Source: Flavobacteriales bacterium
Lineage (GTDB): Bacteria > Bacteroidota > Bacteroidia > Flavobacteriales_F > PHOS-HE28
Assembly: GCA_016710015.1 (NCBI GenBank)
Contig: JADJLR010000004.1
Coordinates: 124,001 to 188,000, forward strand
Direction: 5' to 3'
Length of the DNA stretch: 64,000 nucleotides
Each line of letters starts with the position of its first letter. Position 1 is the first letter of the stretch. Positions 1-8,505 of this stretch are shown piece by piece. The notes below the pieces were generated by a model that saw only the letters and a list, made by a program, of their open reading frames with translations, ran no database searches and was not told the origin of the DNA. Position numbers and translations under genes: made by a program.

Positions 1-264
1 GAAAGTGTGAAGGATTTTGCGAGCGCAATTGCGAAGGTGAACGACAGCAACTATGGCTTACAGGCGGGGGTGTACACCAACAACTTCGCACACGTGAAAC
101 AGGCCCACGACGAACTCGAGGTCGGCGGCGTGATCATCAACAGCGTGCCGGGCTTTCGCGTGGACAGCATGCCGTACGGCGGAGTGAAGGACAGTGGACT
201 TGGTCGCGAAGGTTTGAAGTACGCGATGGAGGAGATGAGCGAGCCGCGCTTGATCGTTTACTGA
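1..264 (+). CDS. Aldehyde dehydrogenase family protein, C-terminal fragment
   Basis: The window opens inside this gene, so only the last 87 codons are visible, in frame from base 1. They match the C-terminus of NAD(P)-dependent aldehyde dehydrogenases: the NYGLQAGVYT stretch, the GGVIIN segment and the MPYGGVKDSGLGREG motif near the end are typical of the family. The catalytic Cys and Glu lie upstream of the window, so substrate class cannot be told. Its stop codon overlaps the end of the convergent lycopene cyclase gene by 7 bases. Confidence 0.9.
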   Translation, partial: ESVKDFASAIAKVNDSNYGLQAGVYTNNFAHVKQAHDELEVGGVIINSVPGFRVDSMPYGGVKDSGLGREGLKYAMEEMSEPRLIVY

Positions 265-944
265 ATCTTCCGCCAGCGCTCGAAGAGCACAACGTTCAAC
301 AGGATCAGCAGCATGCCGTAGAAGATGTCCTCAATTGGGATCGTCCCAAGTCGAATACCAAGGTTCTCCGCATCATTGTACCACACGACCTCTCCTTCAA
401 TGAAGGACCCAGTAAGGGTTCCGTTGATCAGGAAGAAAGGCAGCAACACAACTGCGTAACTGACGAAGAACCGACCGAGGCTGTCGATCCGTCCGCTCAC
501 GAATAAGGTCGTGAGCGTAGTGGCGAGTGCTAGAAAGGTCGTTGACGTGTACCACCGCCCAAAGTGGAACATACCGATGCAAAGGGAAATGCCGATCAAC
601 ACCCATGAAATCACCTTTGTGACCTTCGGTGCCCATGGGTCCGACCGCAACGCACCGAGAACGAAATAGGTGAACACACAAGCATACGGAATACATAGGA
701 AGAACAACCACTCCTCGACGGGTAGTCCCAAGAGATCCAGACCGGTGAGGTAGCGCGCATTGAACCCCCAAACACCCATGCGCGTAAAGGCGATATCCCA
801 AACAATGAAAACGAAGGCGACGATTAGCGTGGCCTGCCTAAAGGCAGGCCACTGACGGTCGAAACGGATCCGCTTATGGAACGAAAAGAGGAAGGGCAGG
901 ATCAATGCGCCAAGATCAAGGAAGAGATAGAGATAGTGCTCCAA
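258..944 (-). CDS. crtYcd: Lycopene cyclase, CrtYcd type (membrane, two fused cyclase domains)
   Basis: This 228-residue integral membrane protein should cyclise the ends of lycopene to beta-carotene. It is the single-chain form of the heterodimeric CrtYc/CrtYd cyclases: two tandem multi-helix domains each carry the family Pro-x-Glu-Glu/Asp motif, seen as PVEEWLFF in the first half and PIEDIFYG in the second. The reading frame is open further upstream, but that part is the antisense of crtZ and looks non-protein-like. I place the start at TTG 944, giving the usual (M)EHYLYLFLDLG opening 4 bases after the crtZ stop. It is the last gene of the SRPBCC-crtZ-crtYcd group. Confidence 0.88.
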   Translation of the reverse strand: MEHYLYLFLDLGALILPFLFSFHKRIRFDRQWPAFRQATLIVAFVFIVWDIAFTRMGVWGFNARYLTGLDLLGLPVEEWLFFLCIPYACVFTYFVLGALRSDPWAPKVTKVISWVLIGISLCIGMFHFGRWYTSTTFLALATTLTTLFVSGRIDSLGRFFVSYAVVLLPFFLINGTLTGSFIEGEVVWYNDAENLGIRLGTIPIEDIFYGMLLILLNVVLFERWRKIQ

Positions 945-948
945 AACT

Positions 949-1416
949 TCAGGCTTCAGAAGAGGCTTGCTTGAAGTATTCCAGCGGCACCAACAACATT
1001 CCGAAGCATTCTCCTTCTTCCTTGCCGAGGTGCTTGTGGTGCATTTTGTGTGCTCGTCTGATCGCCCTGAAGTAGCGGTTGTCCGAGTTGCGAAGCCACT
1101 TGGTGCGTTGGTGGATGAAAATATCGTGTACCAGGAAATAGGCCATGCCGTAAAGGGTGATACCGACTGCGATCCAGATGCGCACATCGCCGATCCCGCC
1201 ACGCACACCGTAGAGGAATAAGATGATCGCGGGTACGGCGAAGATCAGGAAGAAGGCATCGTTGCGCTCGAATGGTCCACCGTGGTCCTTCTTGTGGTGA
1301 TCGTTGTGCAAGCTCCAAAGAAGGCCATGCATCAAATACTTGTGTGTGGTCCATGCAACGAATTCCATGCCGACGAACGCACAGAGCAGCGATAGGATAT
1401 TGATCGTCCAGATCAT
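949..1416 (-). CDS. crtZ: Beta-carotene 3-hydroxylase (fatty acid hydroxylase superfamily)
   Basis: This 155-residue membrane di-iron enzyme would hydroxylate beta-carotene to cryptoxanthin and zeaxanthin. The histidine clusters that ligate iron are all present: HKYLMH (residues 25-30), HNDHHKKDH (37-45), HDIFIH near 97 and HKMHHKH near 123. Hydrophobic segments lie at the N-terminus and between the second and third clusters. The ATG overlaps the stop of the SRPBCC gene (ATGA), so the two are probably translationally coupled, and crtYcd follows after 4 bases. Length and motifs match Bacteroidota CrtZ well. Confidence 0.93.
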   Translation of the reverse strand: MIWTINILSLLCAFVGMEFVAWTTHKYLMHGLLWSLHNDHHKKDHGGPFERNDAFFLIFAVPAIILFLYGVRGGIGDVRIWIAVGITLYGMAYFLVHDIFIHQRTKWLRNSDNRYFRAIRRAHKMHHKHLGKEEGECFGMLLVPLEYFKQASSEA

Positions 1417-1877
1417 TTCAGTGCAAAGATCGCCCTTAGTACTTTTTCGCGATGATCGAAGATGGCCTCTACTCTGCTCTTGACCACCAGTGTATGCATC
1501 AACCTGCCCAACATCCCGAATGGTAGCCGATAGACCACACGGTCCACGACCCGAATGCCGTGTGGTGTTCCGACAAAACTGTGCTCATGTTCCCACTTCG
1601 CGAAGGGTCCATTGATCTGCGCATCCGTGAACGCAAAAGGCGCCTCGACCTCTCGGATCTCGGTACGCCATGTCATTGGTACTCGGAACAATGGGCGTAC
1701 GCGATATGTGATGTGCATGCCGCTGAATATTGGACGTTCCGGATGTTCCGTGAGGATCTCGAACCGCATATCCTCCGGGGTTATGCGGGCCAAGTTCATC
1801 GGCGTGGAGAAGAAATCCCAAGCTTCCTTTTGCCGAATTGGCAACAGGATCCTTCGTTCGATCACATGGTCCTTCAT
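1413..1877 (-). CDS. SRPBCC family protein of the carotenoid cluster
   Basis: This protein of 154 residues has the START/Bet v 1-like fold pattern of the SRPBCC (polyketide cyclase/dehydrase) superfamily: IERRILLPIRQKEAWDFFSTP at the N-terminus, a central GMHITYRVRPL strand and a C-terminal helix that would close a hydrophobic ligand cavity. Its biochemical role is not established. SRPBCC genes recur beside crtZ/crtB in Bacteroidota carotenoid clusters, which suggests binding or presenting an isoprenoid, but this is inference. The start at ATG 1877 is chosen because upstream codons run through the hairpin at 1899-1932. It overlaps crtZ by ATGA. Confidence 0.85.
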   Translation of the reverse strand: MKDHVIERRILLPIRQKEAWDFFSTPMNLARITPEDMRFEILTEHPERPIFSGMHITYRVRPLFRVPMTWRTEIREVEAPFAFTDAQINGPFAKWEHEHSFVGTPHGIRVVDRVVYRLPFGMLGRLMHTLVVKSRVEAIFDHREKVLRAIFALK

Positions 1878-1898
1878 TTCGTTGTTCCCGTTAAGCGC

Positions 1899-1932
1899 AA
1901 TGGCGCGGCGGTCTCCCGACCGCCGCGCCATT
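1899..1932 (-). terminator. 15-bp perfect inverted repeat (candidate terminator)
   Basis: The 15-base arms at 1899-1913 and 1918-1932 are perfectly complementary and enclose a 4-base loop, giving a very GC-rich stem. It sits 19 bases after the stop of the DUF4397 gene and 21 bases before the SRPBCC start. On the minus strand no run of T follows the stem, so classical intrinsic termination is uncertain. It may instead protect the 3' end or be an extragenic palindrome. Confidence 0.55.
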
Positions 1933-1951
1933 TTCGCTGTTGATCCACTAT

Positions 1952-3658
1952 TCACTGCTTTTGAACAGGAACGATCACTTGTCCTGATCCATTCTCCAAA
2001 CGCAACCAATAGGCACCTGCGCTAAGTGTTGACAGGTCCACATTCACACGTTGTTGACCACTGGAAAGTGTTCCGAGGTCCTTCACTTGCAGTTGACGGC
2101 CCAGTGCATCTTGGATGTACAATGTGGAAAGACCTTTGGTAAGGAGGTCCATGTCCAGCACTACTTCGTCAATGGCAGGGTTCGGATATGCGGTCAGCGA
2201 ACGAACGATCTCGTTCTCCTTCACGCCGGTCGGCAAAGGCAGTTCAACCAATGCGCCTCCGGTCGGCAATGCTACCCAAAGACCGAATGAGGCACCTTGG
2301 CTGTTCACCATTGGGTCAAGGAAACCGGATGCCAGAACGGTGATCGCATTCCCTGCGAGGCCCAAGGAAGCAAGTGGAGCATTGCAGCTCACCACGGGCG
2401 TTCCCATCGTTTCGATCAGGAGTGTGTAGTCGGCTTCGGCAAGTTCCAGGTAGCCTGCGAATTCACCGTGGCTCAGATCATTCACGATCGTCCCAGCGGG
2501 TACGGAGGTTTCAACCACATCAACAACTGGCGCATCGGTACTTCCGTGGAAAACCAACACATCAACGTTGGAGGCGACATTGCTCGTTTCTCGTGCACCA
2601 CTTTGCACATACAGATCGAATGGAGTGGCGGGTGAGTAGCCGGAAGCACTTACAATACCATTGGCAATGAGGATGTAGGTCTCCCCTGCTTCCAGGTTGT
2701 AAGTGAAGCGCGCCAACGCACCGATCGTATCCGTTGATGTGGGAAGTGCGATGCTCACATCGAATGGCACACCTGCTTGTGCGTCCACGAATGGGCTTGC
2801 GTTACGGAAAGTGAAATTGTCAAGCAAGGGTGTGTTGTTCAACCAAACATCCACCTGTGCAGCAGCAAGATCAGCGCTGTTGTGGATCACCTGTACACGT
2901 GCCGTGGGAATATCGGCTGCTGGCAATGCGACCAACGGACCGCCGCTCGGCAAGGCGACGTAAAGTCCAAAAGCAGCTCCGTCACTGTTCACCGACGGAT
3001 CCAGGAAACCGGATGCCAAAGCGACCAATGCTGTGCCACCTAGATTCAACGTGGCCAAGGGTGCTGAATAGGCGGCAACGATGGTGCTGTTGTACTGGTC
3101 ACGCACTTGGAGCGTGTAGTCCGCCGTTCCAAATTCCAAATAGCCGGCGAACGCTCCGTATGGTGCATTGTCCACGATCGTGGCATTCGCCAATGCGCTT
3201 TCATAGATATCCACCGTCGGAGCATCAGTGCTGCCATGGTGTACCAATACATCGGTCATCATGCTTCCGCCTGCAGCTGCCTCACGGCCCATGTCGAAAA
3301 CTTCAAGCGAGAACGGAACAGCTGGGGAATAACCGGTCGGGCTCACGATGCCATCGGCAACGATCACATAAGTCGCGCCATCGGCAAGGGTGAAGTCCTG
3401 CGTGAAGATCGCTTCACTTGCGCTGGAACTAGTGGATGGAGCAATACCAACTGTGAAGGACACACCGACAGGTGCATCTATGAAGGGTGATGCTGTTCTG
3501 AACTCGAAATCGTCCAAGAGAAGAGCATTGTCCAAATACACATCCACCATCGCGGCAGCGGCATCGGCACTGTTATGCACCACTTGAACACGCGCCATTT
3601 GAGCTTGTGCCAAGTAAGAGCCAATTAATACGGAGAGAGCAGTGGTTAGTATTCTCAT
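1952..3658 (-). CDS. Secreted DUF4397 tandem-repeat protein with T9SS sorting domain
   Basis: This exported protein of 568 residues starts with a Sec signal peptide (about residues 1-20, ending LAQAQ). Two similar halves of roughly 220 residues follow, each opening with a RVQVIHNSAD-like phrase and carrying VDV(Y/W)L(D/N)N, FIDA/FVDA and VLV(H/F)HGSTDAP, the pattern of DUF4397 domains. The last ~80 residues form a T9SS type A sorting domain (LTAYPNPA, then GAYWLRLENG), which targets proteins across the outer membrane. No enzymatic motif is seen, so it is probably a surface or adhesive protein. Its place between phr and the SRPBCC-crtZ-crtYcd group is unusual. Confidence 0.9.
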   Translation of the reverse strand: MRILTTALSVLIGSYLAQAQMARVQVVHNSADAAAAMVDVYLDNALLLDDFEFRTASPFIDAPVGVSFTVGIAPSTSSSASEAIFTQDFTLADGATYVIVADGIVSPTGYSPAVPFSLEVFDMGREAAAGGSMMTDVLVHHGSTDAPTVDIYESALANATIVDNAPYGAFAGYLEFGTADYTLQVRDQYNSTIVAAYSAPLATLNLGGTALVALASGFLDPSVNSDGAAFGLYVALPSGGPLVALPAADIPTARVQVIHNSADLAAAQVDVWLNNTPLLDNFTFRNASPFVDAQAGVPFDVSIALPTSTDTIGALARFTYNLEAGETYILIANGIVSASGYSPATPFDLYVQSGARETSNVASNVDVLVFHGSTDAPVVDVVETSVPAGTIVNDLSHGEFAGYLELAEADYTLLIETMGTPVVSCNAPLASLGLAGNAITVLASGFLDPMVNSQGASFGLWVALPTGGALVELPLPTGVKENEIVRSLTAYPNPAIDEVVLDMDLLTKGLSTLYIQDALGRQLQVKDLGTLSSGQQRVNVDLSTLSAGAYWLRLENGSGQVIVPVQKQ

Positions 3659-3793
3659 TTTGGTGTGTGTTTAGGGATTCAATACTGGTAGAACATCCCA
3701 AAAATGATTTTGTTCATTCTTTGTATCATATCGTTAAACAACTTATTGCTTGAGCGTGACCCCCCCTTATCCGTGGCCTTGGAGAATACCGCG

Positions 3794-5107
3794 CTATCCT
3801 AGCGTCAAGGCCGACTTGTAGGTCGCGATCGCTCGCTCCCGCGCTGTCTTGTGGTCAACGATCGGAATGGGCGCATTCAACTCCCCGTATTCCGGCGCCC
3901 ATTTCAACACGTACTTCATTTCAGGATCGAATCGCTTCAATTGAAGTGTAGGGTTGAATACCCGGAAGTAAGGAGCCGCATCGCAACCACAACCAGCCGC
4001 CCATTGCCAATTGCCGTTGTTCGATGAGAGCTCGAAGTCCATCAACCACCGAGCGAACCATGCCTCTCCCCAGCGCCAGTCGATCAGTAGGTGCTTGCAC
4101 AAGAAACTGGCCACCACCATGCGCACGCGGTTGTGCATGGAACCGGTCGCACGCAACTCACGCATGCCGGCATCCACCAAGGGGTAACCGGTCCTTCCTG
4201 CGCACCACGCGTCGAATCCCGCTTCATCATCCCGCCATGGGATCGCATCATACGCCTTGCGGAAAGCACCTTTCTCCACATGCGGAAAATGCCAAACGAT
4301 CTGCATGAAGAACTCACGCCAGATCAATTCGTTCAGCCACGTATCGCTGTGCAGCATGCCCAGTCGGACCATGTCGCGGACCGAAACGGTACCGAACCGA
4401 AGGTGTACGCCGATCCGCGAAGTACCGGCCACGGAAGGCGTGTTGCGGAGTGAAGCATAACGCTCTAGCAAGAGCGTTGAGGGAACCAAGCCCACCACAT
4501 CGTACGGTTCATAGTGGAACCCAAGGTCTTCCAATGGGATCAGCGCAGGACCTACATTTTTGTGCAAGGAACCGAGTGCATGTTCACTGGGATAATGCGG
4601 CACACCCACTTCAGTCAACCTGGCTCTCCAGCGCTTCGCATAGGGAGTGAATACCGTGTACGGCGAGTCGTCGTCCTTAACCACCTCATCGCGTTCGAAG
4701 ATCGTTTGGTCCTTGAAGGTGTGGAATGCGATCCCATTCTCCCGCAACAATTCCTTGATGCTTCCATCACGTTCCAGCGCATACGGTTCGTGATCGTGGT
4801 TGGCGTAAACTGCTTCGATCGCCCGTTCCTGGATCAATGTTCTGAAGATCGTCAACGGATCACCTTGCTTTACCAGAAGAGAAGAACCATGTGATCGCAA
4901 CTGATCATCCAGTGTTCCAACCCGATCATGCAGAAAGCTGACACGGCGATCGTCCGTGTCTTCGAGTTTCCCAAGGATATGCGTGTCGAAAATAAAGATC
5001 GGCTGCACATTTCCCGCCTCCTTCAGCGCCCGGTACAAGCCATGGTTATCGTTCAGGCGAAGATCCCGTCGGAACCAGAAAAGTACCACCGAGCGGGTTT
5101 CACTCAT
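3794..5107 (-). CDS. phrB: Deoxyribodipyrimidine photolyase (class I cryptochrome/photolyase family)
   Basis: This 437-residue flavoprotein repairs UV-induced pyrimidine dimers with light energy. The N-terminal antenna-binding alpha/beta domain opens with VVLFWFRRDLRLNDN. The C-terminal FAD domain contains ELIWREFFMQI, the NGNWQWAAGCGCDAAPYFRVFNP signature and a final KFDP-like RFDPEMKYVLKW. The start at ATG 5107 forms an ATGA overlap with the idi stop; an upstream extension would run into idi in another frame and is not needed. It is the last gene of the sigma-crtI-crtB-idi-phr chain, as expected for a light-induced repair gene. Confidence 0.95.
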   Translation of the reverse strand: MSETRSVVLFWFRRDLRLNDNHGLYRALKEAGNVQPIFIFDTHILGKLEDTDDRRVSFLHDRVGTLDDQLRSHGSSLLVKQGDPLTIFRTLIQERAIEAVYANHDHEPYALERDGSIKELLRENGIAFHTFKDQTIFERDEVVKDDDSPYTVFTPYAKRWRARLTEVGVPHYPSEHALGSLHKNVGPALIPLEDLGFHYEPYDVVGLVPSTLLLERYASLRNTPSVAGTSRIGVHLRFGTVSVRDMVRLGMLHSDTWLNELIWREFFMQIVWHFPHVEKGAFRKAYDAIPWRDDEAGFDAWCAGRTGYPLVDAGMRELRATGSMHNRVRMVVASFLCKHLLIDWRWGEAWFARWLMDFELSSNNGNWQWAAGCGCDAAPYFRVFNPTLQLKRFDPEMKYVLKWAPEYGELNAPIPIVDHKTARERAIATYKSALTLG

Positions 5108-5661
5108 GCCTGCACTGTCATTCCATCGGCATGTTCCCATGCTGCTTTCACGCACAGCAGGAACCAAACAGTGTAGAGACCGGGATGTGCGGCAAGTTCA
5201 CCTTCAAGCGTTGCGCGGTCCACCCAACGCCAGTCGGCAGCCTCTTCTGGGTCCGGGCGTGGATCACGGTCACTTCGGCCGATGAGCACATGGTCAAGCT
5301 CGTGCTCGGTAAGTCCGTCCTCCAACTTTGCAGCGTAAGTGAAATGGAATGCTGGACGCAACGGAACATGCAGCCCCATCTCCTCTTCCAGCCTGCGTTC
5401 GCCAGCGGCAACCAACGCTTCACCGGGCCGCGGATGTCCGCAACACGTGTTCGTCCACAAACTGGCGGAATGGTACTTGTTGGCCGCACGTTGTTGCAAA
5501 AGCAGTTCACCTTGCGCATTGAAAATGAACACCGAAAAGGCACGATGCAATCGACCTGTCCGGTGCGCTTCCAACTTTCCCATTTGACCGATCTCCCGGT
5601 CGTTCGGATCGATCAGTACCACCATCTCTCGGTCCAGGAAGGGGTATCCATCGCTCTTCAT
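5104..5661 (-). CDS. idi: Isopentenyl-diphosphate delta-isomerase, type 1 (Nudix fold)
   Basis: This 185-residue cytosolic enzyme interconverts IPP and DMAPP, supplying the allylic primer for carotenoid synthesis. The catalytic Cys motif TNTCCGHPRPGE lies at residues 71-81 and the metal/catalytic acid region EHELDHV at 119-125. A Nudix-like helix (ERRLEEEMG) lies between them. Both ends overlap neighbours by ATGA (crtB upstream, phr downstream), so it is an internal gene of the light-response operon. A downstream Met at codon 13 is an alternative start. Confidence 0.95.
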   Translation of the reverse strand: MKSDGYPFLDREMVVLIDPNDREIGQMGKLEAHRTGRLHRAFSVFIFNAQGELLLQQRAANKYHSASLWTNTCCGHPRPGEALVAAGERRLEEEMGLHVPLRPAFHFTYAAKLEDGLTEHELDHVLIGRSDRDPRPDPEEAADWRWVDRATLEGELAAHPGLYTVWFLLCVKAAWEHADGMTVQA

Positions 5662-6500
5662 ACAAGGTCCAATTTATGCTGTACCACCGTTCCTACGAGC
5701 AAACGGATCCTACTACTCTTCCGCACTTGGATCCTACGGGTCAAGAGCTCACTGGCCGGTGTTGATCGAATGTTCTTGAAGAGCCGCAGGTAGTACAAAT
5801 AGGCCAGGTGTACTCCGATGCGCGCTCCTTTAGGTAGCTGTTTGATCCCGATCTCCGCATGCTCGAAGTCTGCGCGGATATCATCCTCGATGCGTTGCTT
5901 CTGTTCGGTCGTCAAGGCATTCAGATCTGTTCCGGGGAAGTAGGTGCGTCCAAGGCCCTGACTGTCCTGCCGCAGGTCCCGGAGGAAGTTCACTTTTTGG
6001 AAAGCGGACCCCAAGCTCATCGCGTTCGGTTTCAATCGTTCCAATAGATCCCGATCGCCCTCACAGAAAACGCGCAGGCACATGAGTCCGACCACTTCGG
6101 CACTGCCAAGAATGTATTGCTGGAACGATGCTTGATCGTGGCGTGAACGCGAAAGGTCCATCGCCATGCTGTCCATGAAGGTGTCGATCAAATAGCGTTC
6201 TATGCCGAACCGTCGCACCACCCATTGGAAACTATGCAGGATCGGGTTCAGGCTGATCCCTTGTTCAATGGCCTGCTCCGCATCGTCACGGAACTGCTGC
6301 AGCAATTGCTGTTGTGGTGCCTCATGGAACGTATCCACGATCTCGTCCGCGAAGCGCACAAAACCATAGATGGCATGGATGGGATCACGGAACCGTTTAT
6401 CGAGCAAGCGCACGCCGAGCGAGAAGGAAGTGCTGAAGGAACGCGTGGTGTTCCGGCTCGTCGCGATACACACTTCGTCGTAAATGCTTCGGTTGTTCAT
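5658..6500 (-). CDS. crtB: Phytoene synthase (squalene/phytoene synthase family)
   Basis: This 280-residue enzyme condenses two geranylgeranyl diphosphates to phytoene, the first committed carotenoid step. Both Mg2+-binding aspartate motifs are present: DEIVD at residues 52-56 and DLRQD at 175-179, within the family phrase FQKVNFLRDLRQD. The substrate loop SFSTSFSLG at 21-29 is also typical. It overlaps crtI and idi by 4 bases each. Squalene synthase is a possible alternative by fold, but the adjacent crtI makes phytoene synthase far more likely. Confidence 0.95.
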   Translation of the reverse strand: MNNRSIYDEVCIATSRNTTRSFSTSFSLGVRLLDKRFRDPIHAIYGFVRFADEIVDTFHEAPQQQLLQQFRDDAEQAIEQGISLNPILHSFQWVVRRFGIERYLIDTFMDSMAMDLSRSRHDQASFQQYILGSAEVVGLMCLRVFCEGDRDLLERLKPNAMSLGSAFQKVNFLRDLRQDSQGLGRTYFPGTDLNALTTEQKQRIEDDIRADFEHAEIGIKQLPKGARIGVHLAYLYYLRLFKNIRSTPASELLTRRIQVRKSSRIRLLVGTVVQHKLDLV

Positions 6501-7972
6501 GTGTTCGATCTTCCAATGATTTGCCTTGCGACCACCGCACCGGAGATCAGCGCGGGTGGTACTCCCGGGCCAGGCACGGTGAGTTGGCCCGTGTAGTATA
6601 GGTTCTTCACTTTCTTGCTACGAATGCTCGGTCGTAGGATCGCCGTTTGCCGCAACGTGTTCGCCAGGCCGTAGGCGTTCCCCTTATAGGCGTTCATGTC
6701 CTTCTCCAAGTCGTTCACAGAGTAGCTGCGCTTGAATACCACATGCTCGCGCACGGCTTGCCCAGTGATACGTTCCAAGCGCTGCATCACGATCCGGTAA
6801 TACCGTTCACGTGTCGCTTCATCATCCTTCAGGCCGGGCGCTATCGGGATCAGGATCACCAGATTCTCCATACCGGCCGGAGCAACAGAAGGGTCCGTCC
6901 TTGAAGAACACGAAACATAGAAGAGCGGTTGCGTTGGCCAGGTGGGATCATCGTAGATCTCCTTGGCGTGAACGTCCAAGTCTTCGTCAAAGAACAACGT
7001 ATGGTGATCAAGACCTCGCAAGACCTTGTTCACGCCCAAATAGAACATCAGTACGGAAGGCGCCAGCGTGCGACTGTCCCAGTATTGCTCCGTGTAGCGG
7101 CGATGCTCGCTATCGAGCAGGTGTTGCTCCACATGGTGGTAGTCTGCACCACCAACCAGTTCATCGCAAGCGTATGCGTTGTTCGCAGTGTGGACGAAGA
7201 CCGCTTTCCCATCCTTCACTTCGATCCGTTCCACCGCTTCGTTGTATCGTATCTCCACTCCTTCTTGCTCTGCGACGCGTACCATCGCATCCACCACCGT
7301 GCCCATACCGCCCATCGGATACCATGTTCCGAGCACCATGTCCGCATGGTTCATCAAACTGTAAAGCGCGGGCGCGTGCTTTGGTGTGGCACCCAGAAAG
7401 AGCACGGGGAATTCCAAGAGTTGGATCAACCGTGGATGTTTGAAATACTTGCGCACATGGCTGCTGAAGGGCGTGAACACCTGCATCCGGAACAAGCCTT
7501 TGATCAATCGTAGATCGGCGAATTCAAGCAAGGAGAGCCCCGGCTTTTGTACCATGTCGTGGATCCCTGTTTCGTACTTGAAGCGTGCCTCCGCCAAGAA
7601 CTTGTCCAACGCTACGGCACTTCCGGGTTCTATTGACTCGAAGAGCGACCGAAGCTCATCCATTGATGCGGGGATACGCATGCGCTCGTTCTCTCCGAAA
7701 TAGATGGAATACGACGGGTCAAGTCGAACAAGTTCGTAGAGCTTGCTCGGGTGGGTATTGAAATTAGCAAAGTGTCGTTCGAACACATCGGGCATCCAAT
7801 ACCAACTCGGACCCATATCGAATGTGAAACCTTGCTCCGCAAAGGTCCTGGCCCTTCCTCCGGCGCTATCATGCTTTTCCAACACGGTCACCTTCCGCCC
7901 TGCGCGTGCTAAATGCGCCGCGACGGACAGTCCGGCGAACCCGGCACCGATGACCACTGTTCGTTCGTTCAT
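6497..7972 (-). CDS. crtI: Phytoene desaturase (CrtI-type)
   Basis: This 491-residue FAD-dependent membrane-associated enzyme carries out successive desaturations of phytoene to lycopene. The N-terminal dinucleotide-binding motif VIGAGFAGLSVAAHLARAG starts at residue 7, followed by GGRARTF and FDMGPSWYWMPD. The C-terminal signature YTGQLTVPGPGVPPALISG matches bacterial carotenoid desaturases. Length is normal for the family. Its ATG overlaps the sigma factor stop (ATGA), so desaturase translation is probably coupled to the regulator. Confidence 0.96.
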   Translation of the reverse strand: MNERTVVIGAGFAGLSVAAHLARAGRKVTVLEKHDSAGGRARTFAEQGFTFDMGPSWYWMPDVFERHFANFNTHPSKLYELVRLDPSYSIYFGENERMRIPASMDELRSLFESIEPGSAVALDKFLAEARFKYETGIHDMVQKPGLSLLEFADLRLIKGLFRMQVFTPFSSHVRKYFKHPRLIQLLEFPVLFLGATPKHAPALYSLMNHADMVLGTWYPMGGMGTVVDAMVRVAEQEGVEIRYNEAVERIEVKDGKAVFVHTANNAYACDELVGGADYHHVEQHLLDSEHRRYTEQYWDSRTLAPSVLMFYLGVNKVLRGLDHHTLFFDEDLDVHAKEIYDDPTWPTQPLFYVSCSSRTDPSVAPAGMENLVILIPIAPGLKDDEATRERYYRIVMQRLERITGQAVREHVVFKRSYSVNDLEKDMNAYKGNAYGLANTLRQTAILRPSIRSKKVKNLYYTGQLTVPGPGVPPALISGAVVARQIIGRSNT

Positions 7973-8475
7973 GCTGCTTCCGCGTGTTCACCGAGTTCGT
8001 TCATCAACATCCGTCTTGCCTGGAAGATGCGGCTCTTCACCGTTCCAATGGGAATGCCCATTTCCTCCGCGATCTCTTGGTATTTATAGCCTTCGAAATT
8101 CATTGTGAACGGCATCCGGACCTGCACGGGAAGTCGTTCCACACGTTGCTCGATCTCTTGGGTACTGTACGTCGCCAATGGGCCCTGAACATGCTGACCG
8201 TTCACCATGGCCAATTCCAGTAGCGCAGCACTTTCCATCACCCGCTGTCCCCGACGATCACGTCTGGTGCCATTGATGAAGGTGTTCCTGACGATGGTAT
8301 ACAACCATGCTTTGAAGTTGGTATCCGCTTTATACTGATCCCTGTTCGCCAAAGCCTTTAGCAGGCTCTCCTGAGTAAGGTCCCGCGCATCCTCCATGTT
8401 TCTGGTCAGGCGCAACGCAAAGTAGAGCATCCGATCCTGTAGCGACATCAATTGATTCTCAAAAGAGAGCGTCAT
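7969..8475 (-). CDS. ECF-family RNA polymerase sigma factor, first gene of the crt operon
   Basis: This 168-residue sigma-70 family protein has region 2 (FALRLTRNMEDARDLTQESLLKAL, then FKAWLYTIVRNTFIN) and a region 4 helix-turn-helix (YQEIAEEMGIPIGTVKSRIFQARRML). Earlier in-frame codons exist: a TTG at 8508 falls inside the -7 promoter element and an ATG at 8493 would lie about at the transcription start. I therefore choose ATG 8475 (MTLSFENQL), which gives a short leader. No anti-sigma gene is adjacent. By position it is likely to direct transcription of crt and photorepair genes downstream of the B12-MerR protein; target promoters are unknown. Confidence 0.9.
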   Translation of the reverse strand: MTLSFENQLMSLQDRMLYFALRLTRNMEDARDLTQESLLKALANRDQYKADTNFKAWLYTIVRNTFINGTRRDRRGQRVMESAALLELAMVNGQHVQGPLATYSTQEIEQRVERLPVQVRMPFTMNFEGYKYQEIAEEMGIPIGTVKSRIFQARRMLMNELGEHAEAA

Positions 8476-8505
8476 TATGTTTAATGTTTTCATTTTTTTC
8501 TTAGA

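Noticed and set aside
945..1208. N-terminal extension of the lycopene cyclase frame
   Set aside because: These codons are the antisense of crtZ, with an unlikely Ser/Thr/Cys-rich composition and no membrane helix, while TTG 944 gives the family's usual opening.
3659..3793. Promoter for the DUF4397 gene
   Set aside because: The gap holds A/T-rich sequence and a C7 run, but the nearest -7-like word (CATTTTTG on the minus strand) lacks the initial T and a -33 partner, so no feature is called.
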